Shown: positions 24,174 to 33,610, counted from the first letter of the stretch. The stretch: 64,000 nucleotides of DNA from Variovorax guangxiensis (GCF_003952165.1 NZ_RXFT01000008.1:275529-339528); one strand, 5' to 3'. The notes: generated by a model not told the origin, from the sequence alone. Numbers and translations are program-made.

Positions 24174-25133
24174 TTGGCAACCCCGTCCACCCGAAGAACG
24201 CGCACGCGAGCGGCGAAAAAGCCGCATGGAGACATCCGCATCGGAATCTCCGGCTGGCGGTACGCGCCGTGGCGGGGCCGCTTCTATCCGGCCGGGCTGG
24301 CACAGCGCAACGAGCTTGCCTTCGCCTCGCGCATGCTGCCCAGCATCGAACTCAACGGATCGTTCTATTCGCTGCAGCGCCCCGAGTCGTACGAGACATG
24401 GCGCGACCAGACGCCCGACGGCTTCGTGTTCGCGGTCAAGGGCTCGCGCTACATCACGCACATGCTGCAGCTCAAGGACGTGCGCCCGGCGCTCGCCAAC
24501 TTCTTCGCCTCGGGCGTGCTCACACTGGGCCGCAAGCTCGGCCCCATCCTCTGGCAGCTTCCTCCGCGCATGCGCTACGACGCCGAGCGCGTCGAAGCCT
24601 TTCTCTCGCTGCTGCCGCACGATGCCAAGGCCGCGTCGGCGCTGGCGCGCGAGCACGACGAGCGCATGAACGGGCGGTCCTCGATGAAGGCCCCGCGCGG
24701 CCTTCGCATCCGCCATGCCATCGAAGTGCGCAACCGCAGCTTTGCCGACCCCGATTTCATCGCCACGCTGCGCCGGCACGGCGTGGCCCTGGTGGTGGCC
24801 GACACCGCGGGCCGCTGGCCGATGCTCGAAGACATGACGGCGGACTTCGTCTACATCCGGCTGCACGGAGACAAGGAGCTCTACGCCAGCGGCTATGGCG
24901 ACGCCGCACTCGACCGCTGGGCCGAGCGCATCGAAGCATGGAGCCAGGGCCGTCAGGTCTGCGACGCCAGGCTTGCTTCGGATGTCGGTGCACGGCGGGG
25001 CCGGCACGATGTGTACTGCTACTTCGACAACGACACCAAGGTGCGCGCGCCCTACGACGCGGCGCACCTGGCGATGCGGCTGGGGCTTCCGACGGGCTTC
25101 GAGCCGGAGGAGAAAGCCCGCCACCGGGGATGA
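24174..25133 (+). CDS. DUF72 (YecE-family) protein
   Basis: 319 residues. The TTG at 24174 is chosen because GGAG lies seven bases upstream and the family core starts soon after; the basic N-terminus (RRTRTRAAKK) is a usual extension. DUF72 landmarks are IRIGISGWRYAPWRGRFYP, FYSLQRPESYETWRDQTPDG, FVFAVKGSRYITHMLQLKD, LGPILWQLPP, AIEVRNRSF and DFVYIRLHG. DUF72 is a TIM-barrel of unknown reaction. The protein is cytosolic, and no operon partner is evident. Confidence 0.9.
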   Translation: MATPSTRRTRTRAAKKPHGDIRIGISGWRYAPWRGRFYPAGLAQRNELAFASRMLPSIELNGSFYSLQRPESYETWRDQTPDGFVFAVKGSRYITHMLQLKDVRPALANFFASGVLTLGRKLGPILWQLPPRMRYDAERVEAFLSLLPHDAKAASALAREHDERMNGRSSMKAPRGLRIRHAIEVRNRSFADPDFIATLRRHGVALVVADTAGRWPMLEDMTADFVYIRLHGDKELYASGYGDAALDRWAERIEAWSQGRQVCDARLASDVGARRGRHDVYCYFDNDTKVRAPYDAAHLAMRLGLPTGFEPEEKARHRG

Positions 25134-25220
25134 GAGAGCCCGACCAGGTTGTGGCTGCCGCACGTGGCGCCTTCAACGGCTGATAGGCTCGCGTGCTCTA
25201 CCGGGCGGAGCCTTTCAACA

Positions 25221-27086
25221 ATGTCCAGCAACAAGTTCCAGATCGGCAAGTGCGCATTCGAGTTCGCGCCGGATACCCAGGTCGTCTTCGAGGATGGCGG
25301 CATGTCCTTCGAACTGAAGGCTCGGCCCGTCGCCTTCGACAAGGCGCTGCACGCGCCGCCCTTCGACCCCGAGGGCTCCGACAACCCGGCGCCGGGGCAG
25401 GTTGCTCCTTCGTTCCGCTCCTCGACCTTTCACTTCCATGACAACCACGACACGCCGCACCGGCGCGTGCGCTACCTGAAGGATCAGCCGACGCACGGCT
25501 TCTATCTCTGGGAGAAGGGCTTCGACTTCGGCACGCGCTTCTTCGGCGAGATCGACCTGCGGCCCGACCGCATCGAAATGCACGGCCTGCTGCGGCACGA
25601 CTACGAGACGGACGAGGAGGGCGTTGCGGTCGATGTGGTGTGGCACTGCACGCCGGGAGAGGTGGAACTGCGCGCGCACACCTACGGCAGCTTCGATGAG
25701 GCGATGGCTGCTCCGCCAGAGCGCGTGCGGCGGTTGATCATCAGCCATTGGGATGCCGTGTGGCGCGAGGAACTGCTGCGCTTCACGCAGCTCGAGTTCC
25801 TGTCGATGGAAGACCTGTGGACGGGCAACCCCGAGAAGGCCGTCACGGCCTTGCCCGAATCCCTTTGCATGCTGACGCGCCTGCGCGAGCTGCATCTGCG
25901 CAGCCGCCATATCGCCCGTCTTCCCGAGAACCTCGGGACGCTCGAATCGCTGGAAGTGCTTTCGCTCCAGCACTGCCGGATCGAAGCATTGCCCGACAGC
26001 ATCGGAAAGCTCGCGCGGCTGCAGAGGCTGCTGCTGGACGGCAACCAGCTCAGGACCCTGCCCGAATCGGTGGGCCACCTGCCGGCCCTCAAGCTGCTGA
26101 GCATCAACCGCAATCCCTTCGAGTCGCTGCCGGCCTCGCTGCGGAACATCGCGAAGGTCAATATCGAGAGGAAGAACGAAGCGCTCTTCCGCGACATCCG
26201 CTATCGCCCCGACGTGGAGGTCGCGATCGACCGCGAGGCCTTCATGGCACGCAGCAGCCCGCTGCATGTGGCGATGCTGGGCGATGCCCTGGCACGCCAC
26301 GATCTCAAGGCTTACGAAGAGCCGCTTCGGCGCCACGCGCGCCAGGCACTGCGCCTGCGCACCACGGAGCCCGAGGATCATGCGACCCCGGGCAGCACGC
26401 GCATCGGCGGCACGCCCGACCTGCCGCCCGGCATCGACTACCCGGTCACCGATGGAAAGCTCTGGCGCTTCTATGCACAGATCGATCTCGCGGACATCGC
26501 CGCGCTGCAGTCGTGGCTGCCGCGCACCGGCCGCCTCTACTTCTTCGGCGAGGGCCAGGAGAAGGGCGACGGTGTGCGCGTGCTGCATTCGAATGCTTCT
26601 GCCGCCGAGCTGCAGCCCTATGCATGGCCGGAGGGCGCGGAGTTCGCCGATGGTTCCGACGTGAGCGACGCTCATGAAGGCTACAAGGTCCGCATCGACG
26701 CCACCGTGTCGCTGCCGAACCTCTACAACGCCGGAGGAGGTCGCCTGAGCGGTGAAGACGCCTCGCTGCTCGAGATCGACAGGGACGACAAGCTGCAGGA
26801 AGCGTATTGGGCGCTCGAAGCCGAACTCGCCGGCGATGGCGAGCGCAGGAACGGCGCACACCTGATGAACGCACACGTCTTCACGCAGCACGAGAACCCG
26901 CAGGAGCAGGCCTCGCGCGAAAGGGGCGGCCTGCCGCAGGAATGGATCAACCTGCTCACGCTCGATTCGGACAACAAGCCCGGCTTCTGCTTCTGGGATG
27001 CCGGCACCTTCACCTTCAGCATCCACGAGAAGGACCTGGCCCTGGGCGACTTCTCGCGCGTGCACTGGAGCCTGGAAAGCAGCTGA
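25221..27086 (+). CDS. Leucine-rich-repeat protein with DUF1963 domain
   Basis: 621 residues from the ATG at 25221. An N-terminal domain of about 170 residues is unassigned. Residues 190-310 hold about five 23-residue leucine-rich repeats (LTRLRELHLRSRHIARLPEN, LESLEVLSLQHCRIEALPDS, LARLQRLLLDGNQLRTLPES). From about 395 to the end is a DUF1963/YwqG-like domain (GSTRIGGTPDLPPGIDYP, WRFYAQIDLADI, GRLYFFGEGQ, LLTLDSDN, FCFWDAGTFTFSIHEKDL). There is no signal peptide, so it is cytosolic. LRR blocks usually mediate protein binding. Function unknown; the combination is uncommon to me. Confidence 0.8.
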   Translation: MSSNKFQIGKCAFEFAPDTQVVFEDGGMSFELKARPVAFDKALHAPPFDPEGSDNPAPGQVAPSFRSSTFHFHDNHDTPHRRVRYLKDQPTHGFYLWEKGFDFGTRFFGEIDLRPDRIEMHGLLRHDYETDEEGVAVDVVWHCTPGEVELRAHTYGSFDEAMAAPPERVRRLIISHWDAVWREELLRFTQLEFLSMEDLWTGNPEKAVTALPESLCMLTRLRELHLRSRHIARLPENLGTLESLEVLSLQHCRIEALPDSIGKLARLQRLLLDGNQLRTLPESVGHLPALKLLSINRNPFESLPASLRNIAKVNIERKNEALFRDIRYRPDVEVAIDREAFMARSSPLHVAMLGDALARHDLKAYEEPLRRHARQALRLRTTEPEDHATPGSTRIGGTPDLPPGIDYPVTDGKLWRFYAQIDLADIAALQSWLPRTGRLYFFGEGQEKGDGVRVLHSNASAAELQPYAWPEGAEFADGSDVSDAHEGYKVRIDATVSLPNLYNAGGGRLSGEDASLLEIDRDDKLQEAYWALEAELAGDGERRNGAHLMNAHVFTQHENPQEQASRERGGLPQEWINLLTLDSDNKPGFCFWDAGTFTFSIHEKDLALGDFSRVHWSLESS

Positions 27087-27108
27087 GTCCGCGTCGTTGG
27101 TGCGGACT
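27086..27108. terminator. Hairpin after the LRR-DUF1963 gene
   Basis: AGTCCGC and GCGGACT arms (7 bp) with a 9-base loop, starting at the stop codon of the LRR gene. No clear T-run follows, so it is a weak intrinsic terminator candidate. Confidence 0.4.
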
Positions 27109-27250
27109 AGAACTTTCGCAGTCCCGCTCGCGTTGTTCTTTCGCAATACCCGCATTCCGCCGTGCCGGATGAGGCGTCGGCACGCATTCCCATACCTAGA
27201 ATCGCGCCGGTCCGGGCGTCCGCCCGGCCCCATCAACCGGAGAAGCCGCG

Positions 27251-28216
27251 ATGTCCTTTTCGTTCGGTGCCGTCGTCGTCACGTACTTCCCCACCGACGG
27301 GCAACTGACGAATCTCCATACGCTTTCGCGCTCGTGTCCGCGTCTGTGCGTGGTCGACAACACGCCGGAGCCGGGCGGCTGGCATGGCGCACTCGCCGAT
27401 GCGGGAATCACCGTGCTGCACAACGGCAACCGTGGCGGCATCGCGGGCGCATTCAACTGCGGCATCACCGAGCTCGAAGCGCAAGGCGTCGAACTCTTCT
27501 TCCTGCTCGACCAGGATTCGGTGCTGCCCGCTGGCTACTTCGACGCAATGTGCCAGGCGGCGGAGACGGCACAGGGAAAGGCTTCCGGTGAAGGCAAGCA
27601 AGCCGCTGCCTTCCTGATCGGCCCGCTCGTCCACGACACCAACCTCGACGCGCTGATCCCGCAATTCGGCCTGCAGGGCAAGCGCGTCTACCAGCTCGAC
27701 CTGCGCAAGCCCTTTACCGAGCCGCTGTCGCGCTGCGCCTTCATGATCTCGTCGGGCTCTCTGATCTCGCGCGGGGCCTGGGCCAAGGTCGGGCACTTCG
27801 ACGAGCGCTACGTGATCGACCACGTCGACACCGACTACTGCATGCGCGCCCTGCGCAGCGAGGTGCCGCTCTATCTCAACACGCAGGTGGTGCTGCGGCA
27901 CCAGATCGGCGACCTCGAGGCGAAGTCGCTGTTCGGCTGGAAGATCTACGTCATCAACTATCCGGCCGTGCGGCGCTACTACATCTCGCGCAATGCACTC
28001 GACCTCTCGCTGGCGCACATGCGTGCCTTTCCGGCGATCCTGTTCATCAACGTCTACACGCTCAAGCAGATCCTGCCCATGCTGATCTTCGAGCGCGACC
28101 GCTTGAGAAAGAGCGTCGCGCTGCTGGTCGGCTGCCTCGACGGCCTGCTCGGCAGGCTCGGTGGCATCCGCGAGGTGCGCCCGCGCGTGGGCAAGTACCT
28201 GAGCCGCAGCGGCTGA
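27251..28216 (+). CDS. Glycosyltransferase family 2 (rhamnosyltransferase-like)
   Basis: 321 residues. The N-terminal GT-A fold is evident: FGAVVVTYFPTDGQL (4-18), CVVDNTPEP, the nucleotide-sugar motif NRGGIAGAFNCGITEL (about 58-73) and the D-x-D equivalent FFLLDQDSVLP (about 83-93). SSGSLISRGAWAKVGHFDER and IDHVDTDYCMRA follow, as in RfbF/WbbL-type rhamnosyltransferases. The C-terminal part has amphipathic helices for membrane association. It probably adds a sugar to a lipid-linked surface glycan. No polysaccharide cluster surrounds it; it is 10 bp from an MFS pump. Confidence 0.85.
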   Translation: MSFSFGAVVVTYFPTDGQLTNLHTLSRSCPRLCVVDNTPEPGGWHGALADAGITVLHNGNRGGIAGAFNCGITELEAQGVELFFLLDQDSVLPAGYFDAMCQAAETAQGKASGEGKQAAAFLIGPLVHDTNLDALIPQFGLQGKRVYQLDLRKPFTEPLSRCAFMISSGSLISRGAWAKVGHFDERYVIDHVDTDYCMRALRSEVPLYLNTQVVLRHQIGDLEAKSLFGWKIYVINYPAVRRYYISRNALDLSLAHMRAFPAILFINVYTLKQILPMLIFERDRLRKSVALLVGCLDGLLGRLGGIREVRPRVGKYLSRSG

Positions 28217-28226
28217 GAGTGCAGCG

Positions 28227-29489
28227 ATGAATTCGACCCTTCAAGCACCGCGCGTGCGCCGCGCCGCGCTCGCCTTCATCTTCGTCACGGTGCTGATCGA
28301 CTTCCTCGCGTTCGGCCTGATCCTTCCAGGCCTGCCGCATCTGGTGGAGCGGCTGGCCGGCGGCAGCGCCGCGACCGCGGCGTACTGGATCGCGGTGTTC
28401 GGCACGGCGTTCGCGGCGATCCAATTCGTGTGCTCGCCGGTGCTGGGCGCGCTGTCCGATCGCTTCGGGCGGCGGCCTGTGATCCTGCTGTCATGCCTGG
28501 GCCTTGCCGTCGACTTCGTGTTCATGGCCCTTGCCGACAGCCTGCCGTGGCTCTTCATCGGCCGCGTGGTGTCGGGCGTGTTCTCGGCCAGCCTCACCAC
28601 CGCCAATGCCTACATCGCCGACGTGACGGCGCCGGAAGAAAGAGCCAGGAGCTACGGTATCGTGGGCGCGGCCTTCGGCGTGGGCCTGGTGCTCGGTCCG
28701 GTGCTCGGCGGCCAGTTGAGCCACGTCGATGCCCGCCTGCCGTTCTGGTTCGCGGCCGGCCTCACGATGCTCAACTTCTGCTACGGGTGGTTCGTGCTGC
28801 CCGAATCGCTGCCGCCAGAGCGGCGCAGCCGGAAGTTCGACTGGTCGCATGCCAACCCGGTCGGCTCGCTGATGCTGCTGAAGCGCTATCCGCAGGTGTT
28901 CGGCCTGGCGGCGGTGATCTTCCTGGTCAACCTCGCGCAGTACGTGTACCCGAGCGTGTTCGTGCTCTTCGCCGACTACCGCTTCCAGTGGAAGGAAGAC
29001 ACCGTGGGCTGGGTGCTCGGCCTGGTGGGCGTGCTGAGCGTGGTGGTCAACGCGCTGCTGATCGGGCCGGGCGTGAAGCGTTTCGGCGAGCGCGCGGCGC
29101 TGCTGTTCGGGCTGGGTTGCGGCGTGCTGGGCTTCGCGATCTGCGGCGTGGCCGATGCCGTGGCGGTCTTCATGCTCGCGCTGCCGTTGTGCACCTTGCT
29201 GGCCTTCGCGGGGCCGGCAGCGCAGGTGCTGGTCACGCGGCAGGTCGACGCGGCGCAGCAGGGGCGCATCCAGGGCGCGCTGACGAGCCTGGTGTCGGTG
29301 GCGGGCATCGTCGGGCCCGCGGCCTTCGCCGGAAGCTTCGGCTATTTCATCGGCGTGGACGCACCGGTGCAGCTGCCGGGCGCGCCGTTCTTCATTGCCG
29401 CACTGTTCCTGTGCGTGGGCACGCTGGTCGCCTGGCGCTGCACGCGGCCGGCGGCGGCCACAGGCGAAGCGGTGGTCGAGCCAACCTGA
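28227..29489 (+). CDS. TetA-like MFS drug:proton antiporter
   Basis: 420 residues with 12 predicted membrane helices. It fits the TCR/Tet subfamily of major facilitator antiporters: LIDFLAFGLILPGLPHLVE in helix 1, motif A GALSDRFGRRPVILLS, motif C-like GAAFGVGLVLGPVLGG, and ANAYIADVTAPEERARSYG. It should export a drug-like compound in exchange for protons. No TetR gene is adjacent, so tetracycline specificity cannot be assumed. It may be co-transcribed with the upstream GT2 (10-bp gap). Confidence 0.85.
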   Translation: MNSTLQAPRVRRAALAFIFVTVLIDFLAFGLILPGLPHLVERLAGGSAATAAYWIAVFGTAFAAIQFVCSPVLGALSDRFGRRPVILLSCLGLAVDFVFMALADSLPWLFIGRVVSGVFSASLTTANAYIADVTAPEERARSYGIVGAAFGVGLVLGPVLGGQLSHVDARLPFWFAAGLTMLNFCYGWFVLPESLPPERRSRKFDWSHANPVGSLMLLKRYPQVFGLAAVIFLVNLAQYVYPSVFVLFADYRFQWKEDTVGWVLGLVGVLSVVVNALLIGPGVKRFGERAALLFGLGCGVLGFAICGVADAVAVFMLALPLCTLLAFAGPAAQVLVTRQVDAAQQGRIQGALTSLVSVAGIVGPAAFAGSFGYFIGVDAPVQLPGAPFFIAALFLCVGTLVAWRCTRPAAATGEAVVEPT

Positions 29490-29736
29490 CCAACCTGACG
29501 GCGCGCCGGCTGCCGTCTCAGCGGATCGGGGCCGGCGCAAGTGGCCGCTCCCCCGTGCGACTGCGCGGTCGCGGGGTACTCGTCGGCCCGTCCGTACGTA
29601 ATTCCCCTTACGGCTGCGTCAGATTGCAATCAGTTTGGCGCCAGAGCATGCAGGGGTCCGGACTTCCGCCCGGATGGAGACGATCAGCCCCGGTTTGCCG
29701 GTGCCGGTGATTTCGAAACCCATCGCACAAGAAGAG

Positions 29737-30159
29737 ATGAAAAACAGAACCCTTGTCAGAGGCTTGTTCCTCATGGCGATAGCGCTGGCCTTCGGCCTGA
29801 CCTCGCTTCGCTACCCCATCGGAGACTTGAGCCGTGCCGGCCCCGGTTTGTTCCCCGCCATGATCAGCGCGATGCTGCTGGTGATCGCGGTTTCCACCGT
29901 GATCCGGTCGTTCTTCGTGGAGCGCGTGGCGCTGGAGTTCAACTTCAAGAACATCTCGCTGATCCTGGGCAGCCTCTGCGGCCTGGCGGTGATCTCCATG
30001 TACGTGAACATGATCGCCGGGATCATCTTCATGGTCTTCTGCTCGGGCTTCGCCGCGTCGTCCTACTCGGTCATGCGCAACGTGAAGATCTCCGCCGGGC
30101 TGGTCGTCATGGCGCTGGCCCTGCAGAAGCTGCTCGGCCTGAACCTTCCGCTGTACTGA
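29737..30159 (+). CDS. tctB: Tripartite tricarboxylate transporter, small membrane subunit TctB
   Basis: 140 residues from the ATG at 29737, with GAAGAG just upstream. Four hydrophobic helices (LFLMAIALAFGLTSLRYPIG, GLFPAMISAMLLVIAVSTVI, ISLILGSLCGLAVISMYVN, ISAGLVVMALALQKLLGLN) fit the TctB fold. TctB partners the large subunit TctA, encoded 16 bp downstream, in a secondary carboxylate transporter driven by a periplasmic TctC/Bug receptor. No receptor gene is next to it; the only Bug protein in the window is at 45.2-46.2 kb. Confidence 0.9.
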   Translation: MKNRTLVRGLFLMAIALAFGLTSLRYPIGDLSRAGPGLFPAMISAMLLVIAVSTVIRSFFVERVALEFNFKNISLILGSLCGLAVISMYVNMIAGIIFMVFCSGFAASSYSVMRNVKISAGLVVMALALQKLLGLNLPLY

Positions 30160-30175
30160 GGAAGGACCGAGCATC

Positions 30176-31702
30176 ATGGAAGTCCTCAACAACCTCGCGT
30201 TCGGGTTCTCGCATGCCCTGACCATGCAGAACCTGCTGTTCTGCGCCATCGGCTGCACGGTGGGCACGCTCGTCGGCCTGCTGCCGGGCCTCGGCCCGCT
30301 GGCCACCATCAGCCTGCTGCTGCCGCTGACCTACTCCATTCCCACCACCGGCGCGCTCATCATGCTGGCCGGCATCTACTACGGCGCGCAGTACGGCGAC
30401 AGCGTCAGCGCCATCACGATGAAGATCCCGCATGCGAGCAGCATCGTGGCCTGCATCGACGGCTATGCGATGACGCTCAAGGGCCAGACGGGCCTCGCGC
30501 TCTTCACCGCGGGCTTCTCCAGCTTCATCGGCGGCACGGTCGCCATCCTGGTGCTGTCGTTCCTCGCGCCCGTGCTCGGTGAAGTGGCCTTCCTGTTCGG
30601 GCCCGCCGACTACGTCGCGATGATGCTCGTGGGCTTCGTGTGCGTGAGCTTCGTGACCACCGGCAGCCTGCTGAACGGCCTGGCGATGTGCATGATCGGC
30701 GTGCTGCTCGGCACCATCGGCACCGACGTGAACAGCGGCATGCAGCGCTTCACGCTCGACCTGCCGTTCCTGGTCGACGGCGTTGGCATCGTGAGCATCG
30801 CGCTGGGCTGCTTCGGCATTGCCGAGATCACCAAGAACCTCGACTCGCGCGAGGAGCGCTCGCCCTTCAACGGCAAGATCAACCTGATCCCGACCTGGGC
30901 CGAGTTCAAGCGGATCATTCCGAGCGCCCTGCGCGGCAGCGCGGTCGGCTCCTTCCTGGGCATCCTGCCCGGCGGCGGCCCGACCATCGCCCAGTTCGCC
31001 GCCTACGCGATCGACAAGAAGGTCAGCAAGTACAAGCATGAGATCGGCACCGGCTGCATCGAAGGCGTGGCCGGCCAGGCCGCGGCCGACGAGGCCGCCG
31101 CGCGCACCAGCTTCATTCCGCTGATGAGCATCGGCATCCCCGAGAACGCCGTCATGGCGCTGATGCTGGCCGCCTTCATCATCAAGGGCATCCAGCCCGG
31201 CCCGAACATGATCGGCAGCCACCCCGAACTGTTCTGGGGCCTGGTGGCCAGCATGTGGATCGGCAACGTTTTCCTGCTGGTGCTGAACGTGCCGCTGGTG
31301 CGCTACTGGCTGTCGGTGTTCAAGATTCCGTACGCGGTGCTGTTCCCGTCGATCCTGTTCTTCTGCTGCATCGGCACCTACAGCGTGAACAACAGCCTCG
31401 AGGACATCTTCATCACCGCCGCCTTCGGCTTCATGGGCTACATGTTCATGCGGCTGGAGCTCGAAGCTGCGCCGCTGATGCTGGGCTTCATTCTCGGCCC
31501 GATGCTGGAGGAGAACTTCCGCCGCGCCATGCTGCTGAGCCGCGGCAGCTTCGGCATCTTCGCCACGCGCCCGATCAGCGCCACGCTGCTGAGCCTGGTC
31601 GGCGTGTTCATCGTGTGGCAGGTGACTTCGTTCCTGATCAAGGTGCGCAAGAACAAGGGCGCGGCCCTGCCGCCGCAACCCGTGGCGGCGATGGAGGAAT
31701 AA
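30176..31702 (+). CDS. tctA: Tripartite tricarboxylate transporter, large membrane subunit TctA
   Basis: 508 residues, full length for TctA, with about 12 membrane helices. Family landmarks are GTLVGLLPGLGPLATISLLL (about 30-49), MLAGIYYGAQYGDSVSAI, GAVGS-type loop GSFLGILPGGGPTIAQFAAY (about 258-277) and the conserved KYKHEIGTGCIEGVAGQAAA then DEAA, TSFIPLMSIGIPENAVMAL. It is the transport pore of a TTT carboxylate importer. It lies in an operon after tctB, and ends facing the convergent AraC gene with a strong hairpin between. Confidence 0.95.
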   Translation: MEVLNNLAFGFSHALTMQNLLFCAIGCTVGTLVGLLPGLGPLATISLLLPLTYSIPTTGALIMLAGIYYGAQYGDSVSAITMKIPHASSIVACIDGYAMTLKGQTGLALFTAGFSSFIGGTVAILVLSFLAPVLGEVAFLFGPADYVAMMLVGFVCVSFVTTGSLLNGLAMCMIGVLLGTIGTDVNSGMQRFTLDLPFLVDGVGIVSIALGCFGIAEITKNLDSREERSPFNGKINLIPTWAEFKRIIPSALRGSAVGSFLGILPGGGPTIAQFAAYAIDKKVSKYKHEIGTGCIEGVAGQAAADEAAARTSFIPLMSIGIPENAVMALMLAAFIIKGIQPGPNMIGSHPELFWGLVASMWIGNVFLLVLNVPLVRYWLSVFKIPYAVLFPSILFFCCIGTYSVNNSLEDIFITAAFGFMGYMFMRLELEAAPLMLGFILGPMLEENFRRAMLLSRGSFGIFATRPISATLLSLVGVFIVWQVTSFLIKVRKNKGAALPPQPVAAMEE

Positions 31703-31744
31703 ACACGCCTGCCGGCCGCTTCGGCGGCAAGCAACGATAGACCT

Positions 31745-31780
31745 GTTCGCCGCGTTGCCCGCCTGGGTAACGCGGCGAAC
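31745..31780. terminator. Strong bidirectional hairpin between tctA and the AraC gene
   Basis: GTTCGCCGCGTT at 31745-31756 pairs perfectly with AACGCGGCGAAC at 31769-31780. The inner GCCC/GGGT bases extend the stem to about 16 pairs around a GCCT loop. It lies between two convergent genes, where it could terminate both; short T/A tracts flank it. Confidence 0.7.
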
Positions 31781-31811
31781 TGCTTTGAGGTGGCCCCGTT
31801 CGCGCGCACCG

Positions 31812-32717
31812 TCAGTGCATGCGCGCGAACTTCCCCGGCGGCTGCCCCACATGCCGGCTGAACGCCGTGCTGAAGGTGCTGGCCGAACCGTAGCCCACCC
31901 GCTCGGCCACTTCCGCGATCGCAAGCTCGTCGCCGCGCAGAAGCTGCTTGGCCAGGGCCATGCGCCACGACAGCAGATATTCCATCGGCGGCATGCCGAC
32001 AGCGCGGCTGAAGCGGTCGAAGAAGGCGGAGCGCGATAGCGCGCTCTTGCGCGCCAGCTGTTCCACCGTCCAGCCGCGGGCGGGGTCGCCATGCATGTGG
32101 CGGAACGCAGCCGCGAGCCGCTTGTCCGCCAGGCCGCGCAGCAGACCGGGCGGCGCCTCTTCGCCGGAGGTGGTGCGCAGCGCTTCCACCAGCAGCACTT
32201 CCACGAGCCGGATTAGCACCAGCTCGCGGCCCGGCCGGCGCTCCAGCGATTCCTCGCGCACCAGCTGCGTCAGCAGCGGAAGCTTCTGCGAACCCCGCAC
32301 GTGCAGCACGGCGGGAAGCAGCGACACCAGCATCGCCGAATCGGGCGAGTCGAACTCGAAGTAGCCGCCCAGCATCCGTACCTCGGGCCGGCCGCCGCGC
32401 GTGCCGTGGCGTATCTCGCTGCCGCTCGTGTCCATGGCCGCCTTGCGCGCGTCGATGGGCACCGGCGTGCCCGGCTCCAGGCTCGTCATCGTGAAGCCGG
32501 GCGTGGTGGGCAGCAGCACGAAGTCTCCCGCGGTGAGCGTCAGCGTTTCCTCTCCATCGACCGACAGCAGGCAACTGCCTTCGAGCAACGCGCAGAAGCT
32601 CGGCAGGCCGAACTGCGTGTAACGCACGCCCCAGCGCCCGGCCCCGCTGATCACCTTCGAGAACACCGCCCGGGGCTTGAGCAGCGCGATCACATGCGAC
32701 AGCGGGTCGATGGCCAT
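31812..32717 (-). CDS. AraC-family transcriptional regulator (cupin N-terminal domain)
   Basis: 301 residues. The N-terminal cupin_6-type sensing domain (about 1-180) has GRWGVRYTQFGLPSFCALLE, LTLTAGDFVLLP and RMLGGYFEFDSP. The C-terminal part has the two AraC helix-turn-helix motifs (about 195-298) with WTVEQLARKSALSRSAFFDR, MPPMEYLLSWRMALAKQLL and IAEVAERVGYGSASTFSTAF. Members commonly control a divergent oxidoreductase gene, and here the SDR at 32833 is divergent with 115 bp between. That target is inferred. Confidence 0.9.
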   Translation of the reverse strand: MAIDPLSHVIALLKPRAVFSKVISGAGRWGVRYTQFGLPSFCALLEGSCLLSVDGEETLTLTAGDFVLLPTTPGFTMTSLEPGTPVPIDARKAAMDTSGSEIRHGTRGGRPEVRMLGGYFEFDSPDSAMLVSLLPAVLHVRGSQKLPLLTQLVREESLERRPGRELVLIRLVEVLLVEALRTTSGEEAPPGLLRGLADKRLAAAFRHMHGDPARGWTVEQLARKSALSRSAFFDRFSRAVGMPPMEYLLSWRMALAKQLLRGDELAIAEVAERVGYGSASTFSTAFSRHVGQPPGKFARMH

Positions 32718-32832
32718 GGGTGGACTTTCACAAACAAATGATGGACTGATGATTGTAGATAGTCCGGTAGGTCGAGCCTATCGTACGAGTTCCTTCCAAC
32801 CGCTCGTTCACTTACCCATTCAGAGGACCACC

Positions 32833-33582
32833 ATGAAGACTGTTCTGATCACCGGCTGCTCGTCCGGCTACGGCCTTGCCACTGCGCGCCATTTCCATGC
32901 TCAAGGCTGGAACGTCGTCGCGACCATGCGCAAGCCGCAAGACGGACTTTTCGAAGACTCCCCGCGCATGCGCGTGCTTGCGCTCGACGTGACGCGGCCC
33001 GAGAGCATCGTCGCCGCGCTGGACGCGGCAGGCCCTGTCGACGTGCTCGTCAACAACGCCGGCATCGGCCTGTTCGGTGCCTTCGAGGCCACGCCGATGG
33101 CGACGACGCGCGAGCTCTTCGAGACCAACACCTTCGGCGTGATGGCCATGACGCAGGCCGTGCTGCCCGCGTTCCGCGAGCGCCGCGGGGGCGTGGTCGT
33201 CAACGTGACTTCGAGCGCGACCCTTGCGCCCATGCCCCTGGTTGCGGTCTACACCGCCAGCAAGACGGCGGTCGAGGGCTTCACGGCCTCGCTGGCTCAC
33301 GAACTGAGGGCATTCGATGTCGCCGTGAAGCTCGTCGAACCCGGCTACGCGCCCACGACGCGATTCACCGAGAACGGTGGCGAGCGGATGCAGGGCCTGA
33401 TCACCGAGCCGTATGCGCCCCTTGCTCAGTCGATCTTCGGTGCGCTGGCGCAGGCCACGCAACTGACGAAGGAGTTGGATGTCGCCGAGGCGGTCTGGCG
33501 CGCGGCGAACGATGCGACGGGGCAACTGCGATTTCCGGCGGGCGCCGACGCGGTCGCGCTGGCGCAGCGGGGCGCGGGTTGA
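32833..33582 (+). CDS. Short-chain dehydrogenase/reductase
   Basis: 249 residues from the ATG at 32833 (AGAGGA upstream). Classical SDR features: nucleotide-binding TGCSSGYG (7-14), NNAGIG (about 75), catalytic Ser in VNVTSSATLAP and YxxxK as Tyr140-Thr-Ala-Ser-Lys144. It reduces or oxidises a carbonyl/alcohol with NAD(P). The substrate is not evident. Divergent from the AraC regulator that probably controls it. Confidence 0.9.
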   Translation: MKTVLITGCSSGYGLATARHFHAQGWNVVATMRKPQDGLFEDSPRMRVLALDVTRPESIVAALDAAGPVDVLVNNAGIGLFGAFEATPMATTRELFETNTFGVMAMTQAVLPAFRERRGGVVVNVTSSATLAPMPLVAVYTASKTAVEGFTASLAHELRAFDVAVKLVEPGYAPTTRFTENGGERMQGLITEPYAPLAQSIFGALAQATQLTKELDVAEAVWRAANDATGQLRFPAGADAVALAQRGAG

Positions 33583-33610
33583 GGCAGCCGTCCGGCGCCG
33601 GCCGCGAGCT

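Noticed and set aside
30107..32092. Open frame of 661 codons on the minus strand
   Set aside because: It is antisense to tctA and runs out of frame through the AraC gene; composition is Arg/His/Glu-rich with no family features.
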